A stretch of DNA of 7,296 nucleotides from Paenalcaligenes sp035302345 (GTDB lineage Bacteria > Pseudomonadota > Gammaproteobacteria > Burkholderiales > Burkholderiaceae_B), in assembly GCA_035302345.1 (NCBI GenBank), contig DATGSS010000062.1:1-7296 (forward strand), read 5' to 3'. Positions 6,017 to 7,296 of this stretch are shown here, piece by piece. The notes beneath the pieces were generated by a model. It worked only from the letters and a program-made list of their open reading frames with translations, was not told where the DNA came from and did not search any database. A program made the translations under genes and the position numbers. Position 1 is the stretch's first letter, and the number at the start of each line of letters is the position of its first letter.

Positions 6017-6418
6017 TTATGGGTTTTTGTGTTGTTTGGCCTTTTGTATGGCTCCAATGGTGATTAAAATCCAGCCAAGCACCATGAGGACCCCGCCAAT
6101 AGGGGTGAGTGTGGTCAGCCATCGTTGCTGGCTAAAGACAAAGAGGTACAGACTGCCTGAAAACAGTACGCTGCCCAGAAACAGGGCACTAAAGCCCAGG
6201 TTTTGCCAGCGTGGCAGTATGTGCGGGCGGGCGCAGGCAATGGCAATGAGACCCACGCCATGGATGAGTTGATAAAGTACCGCTGTGTGCCAGATAGGCA
6301 GTAGACTGACGTGGACGTATTTGTCGAGCACATGCGAGCCAAAGGCGCCAGCGGCAACGGCGATGGCTAGCAAGGTGGCGCCACAGGCGATTTGTATAGA
6401 GGGGGTATGTTCATTCAT
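6017..6418 (-). CDS. DUF423 (YgdD-like) small inner-membrane protein
   Basis: Four-helix membrane protein of unknown function. With the start at 6418 it has 133 residues, close to the family norm. Diagnostic segments are AVAAGAFGSHVLD (20-32), IWHTAVLYQLIHGVGLIAIA (42-61), GFSALFLGSVLFSGSLYLF (75-93) and the LTTLTPIGGVLMVLGWIL (101-118) end block. Hydrophobic spans lie at about 8-29, 43-63, 74-96 and 103-124, and the tail is Lys/His-rich. An upstream in-frame ATG at 6571 would add 51 polar residues with no family match and leave only two bases before the divergent nuclease gene. The shorter start is therefore preferred although its Shine-Dalgarno is weak. Confidence 0.85.
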   Translation of the reverse strand: MNEHTPSIQIACGATLLAIAVAAGAFGSHVLDKYVHVSLLPIWHTAVLYQLIHGVGLIAIACARPHILPRWQNLGFSALFLGSVLFSGSLYLFVFSQQRWLTTLTPIGGVLMVLGWILITIGAIQKAKQHKNP

Positions 6419-6511
6419 GGGTAAATACTGCTGTGATTTTCTATGGATTGCAAAAAAGGTCTGCGTCTGATTGGCCGGCAGAAGGTTGGGCCATGTGCGC
6501 TGTATGCTAGC

Positions 6512-6517
6512 ATTATA
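6512..6517 (-). promoter_or_regulatory. Candidate -10 box for the DUF423 gene
   Basis: A perfect TATAAT on the minus strand about 95 bp upstream of the chosen start in the divergent gap. The expected -35 position has no good hexamer, so this is only a candidate. A promoter here would lie inside the extended 184-residue frame, which indirectly favours the shorter start. Confidence 0.35.
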
Positions 6518-6573
6518 TAGTTGCCATGCTTTGGTTTGGTGTTTTTTACTCCTGAAATAATTACCCATCAACG

Positions 6574-7203
6574 ATGAAACCCAAGGTCAGGTTAAACCGC
6601 CGTTTGTCGCGCCCCGTGATCATCACCTTTGTGTTGTTTTTGCTGATCAAGGGGGTGGATTTTGTTCAAGAAAATTTCTTGCGTAATTCACAGGCCGGGC
6701 AGGAGTATTCGCTGCAAGGGACGGTGACCCGGGTTGCTGATGGGGATACTTTTACCCTGCAAACAGCCAAAAAAAGGCATACCATACGGGTGGCCAGCAT
6801 CGATGCTCCGGAAACCAGGGGCAGGGATCGGCCGGGCCAACCTTATGGGCAGGCGTCCAAAAGGTTATTGCAGGAGCTAATTGCCAATAAAAGTCTGAGT
6901 CTGCTTTGCTATGAGCAGGATCATTATGGCCGTGATGTGTGCGATGTACCCTTGCCCTGTAATGCCCACACCCAGTGTGAGCCCACCCGGGACAAGGAGC
7001 GCACCACAGCCAGTCGGGTTTTAGTAAAATTGGGGCTTGCCTGGGCAAATAGGGAAAAACAGGACAAGTTTTTGCGTGATAATCACTTGCTTGCCCTGCA
7101 GACACAGGCAAAGCAACAGCGGCGAGGGCTTTGGCAGGATAAAGATCCTATCGCTCCATGGGTATGGCGTTATCAATGTTGGCGACAAAAACAATGCGAT
7201 TAA
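6574..7203 (+). CDS. Membrane-anchored staphylococcal-nuclease-like (thermonuclease family) protein
   Basis: Probable exported, calcium-dependent nuclease with an SNase (OB-fold) domain. A basic N-terminus (MKPKVRLNRRLSR) precedes a hydrophobic stretch (about residues 14-28) that should act as a signal anchor, placing the domain in the periplasm. The domain starts near residue 46: VADGDTF (54-60), IRVASIDAPE (71-80), YGRDV (118-122), VLVKLGLAWA (149-158) and the closing QAKQQRRGLWQD (178-189). By comparison with staphylococcal nuclease, the metal and catalytic residues are kept: Asp58, Arg72, Asp77, Glu80 and Arg120. Unusual features are a Cys-containing insert (about 123-147) after the catalytic Arg120 and six cysteines overall (112, 123, 129, 135, 202, 208), which could form disulfides in the periplasm. 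The Shine-Dalgarno is weak. The 3' end overlaps the following lipoprotein gene, suggesting cotranscription. Confidence 0.85.
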   Translation: MKPKVRLNRRLSRPVIITFVLFLLIKGVDFVQENFLRNSQAGQEYSLQGTVTRVADGDTFTLQTAKKRHTIRVASIDAPETRGRDRPGQPYGQASKRLLQELIANKSLSLLCYEQDHYGRDVCDVPLPCNAHTQCEPTRDKERTTASRVLVKLGLAWANREKQDKFLRDNHLLALQTQAKQQRRGLWQDKDPIAPWVWRYQCWRQKQCD

Positions 7204-7296
7204 AAAGCTTGCTATTGGCGGGCCTGGTCATATTGACTGTGGCAGGGGGGTTGGCTGGTTGTGGGCAGGAGGCGGTCAATCGCCCCTTTACCCAGC
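7194..7296 (+). CDS. N-terminus of a lipoprotein (3' end outside window)
   Basis: The frame encodes MRLKSLLLAGLVILTVAG followed by GLAGCGQE: a basic N-region, a hydrophobic core and a LAGC lipobox, so the mature protein should start at Cys23 as a lipid-anchored protein. Gly rather than Asp follows the Cys, consistent with sorting to the outer membrane if the Asp+2 rule applies. Only 34 residues are visible. In-frame ATGs at 7164 and 7176 are possible earlier starts, but 7194 gives the cleanest signal peptide. It overlaps the nuclease gene by 10 bases in another frame. The short mature segment is not enough to name a family; an SCO1/SenC-type lipoprotein is a guess only. Confidence 0.75.
   Translation, partial: MRLKSLLLAGLVILTVAGGLAGCGQEAVNRPFTQ

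Noticed and set aside
6504..6513. Perfect palindrome ATGCTAGCAT in the divergent gap
   Set aside because: Several 10-bp palindromes are expected by chance in a window of this size, and no second copy or known regulator motif supports it.
6419..6571. 51-residue N-terminal extension of the DUF423 protein
   Set aside because: It has no resemblance to the family, would leave no promoter room next to the divergent nuclease gene, and contains a TATAAT-like box.

Overview
The window looks like the chromosome of a proteobacterium with roughly balanced base composition. Protein style points most to Betaproteobacteria (Burkholderiales/Alcaligenaceae-like): an RhlE-type DEAD-box helicase with an Arg/Gly-rich tail, an LldD of the 'LDLQVLGQRHRDIKNG' type, a YrpB-like nitronate monooxygenase and a DUF423 membrane protein. 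This taxonomic guess is inference from protein style, not a search result.

Layout. (1) 1-1770: the tail of an unidentified Trp-rich hydrophobic ORF, then a complete DEAD-box RNA helicase. (2) 1771-3508: an accessory patch. A 58-bp perfect direct repeat (1965-2022 and 3419-3476) carries the 3' half of a tRNA-Arg(ACG) gene. The right copy belongs to the intact tRNA (3432-3508, minus strand); the left copy is a truncated tRNA fragment that stops exactly at the anticodon loop. Between the copies lie a frameshifted, truncated aminoglycoside/hydroxyurea-kinase-like gene (APH(6)/hur family), about 300 bp of apparently decayed DNA, and an intact type II toxin-antitoxin pair (RHH antitoxin plus RelE/ParE toxin). 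This is the pattern left by a tRNA-targeting integrative element, but no integrase is visible, so it is read as a small remnant or a non-autonomous island. (3) 3509-7296: ordinary chromosomal genes. LldD (+) converges on a nitronate monooxygenase (-) with interlocked stop codons. These are followed by a DUF423 membrane protein (-), a membrane-anchored staphylococcal-nuclease-like protein (+), and the start of a lipoprotein gene (+) that runs off the window.

Functional links. The toxin-antitoxin pair is a translationally coupled operon (ATGA overlap) with a candidate inverted-repeat operator upstream. The tRNA has a strong sigma70-type promoter (TTGACA-N18-TATAGT) and its own terminator. LldD and the nitronate monooxygenase are both FMN TIM-barrel enzymes, but their tail-to-tail layout gives no evidence of a shared pathway. 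The nuclease and lipoprotein genes overlap and are probably cotranscribed.

I do not see a clearly new defence or mobile system. The best lead is the att-like tRNA duplication bracketing a dead resistance-type kinase and a live toxin-antitoxin module.
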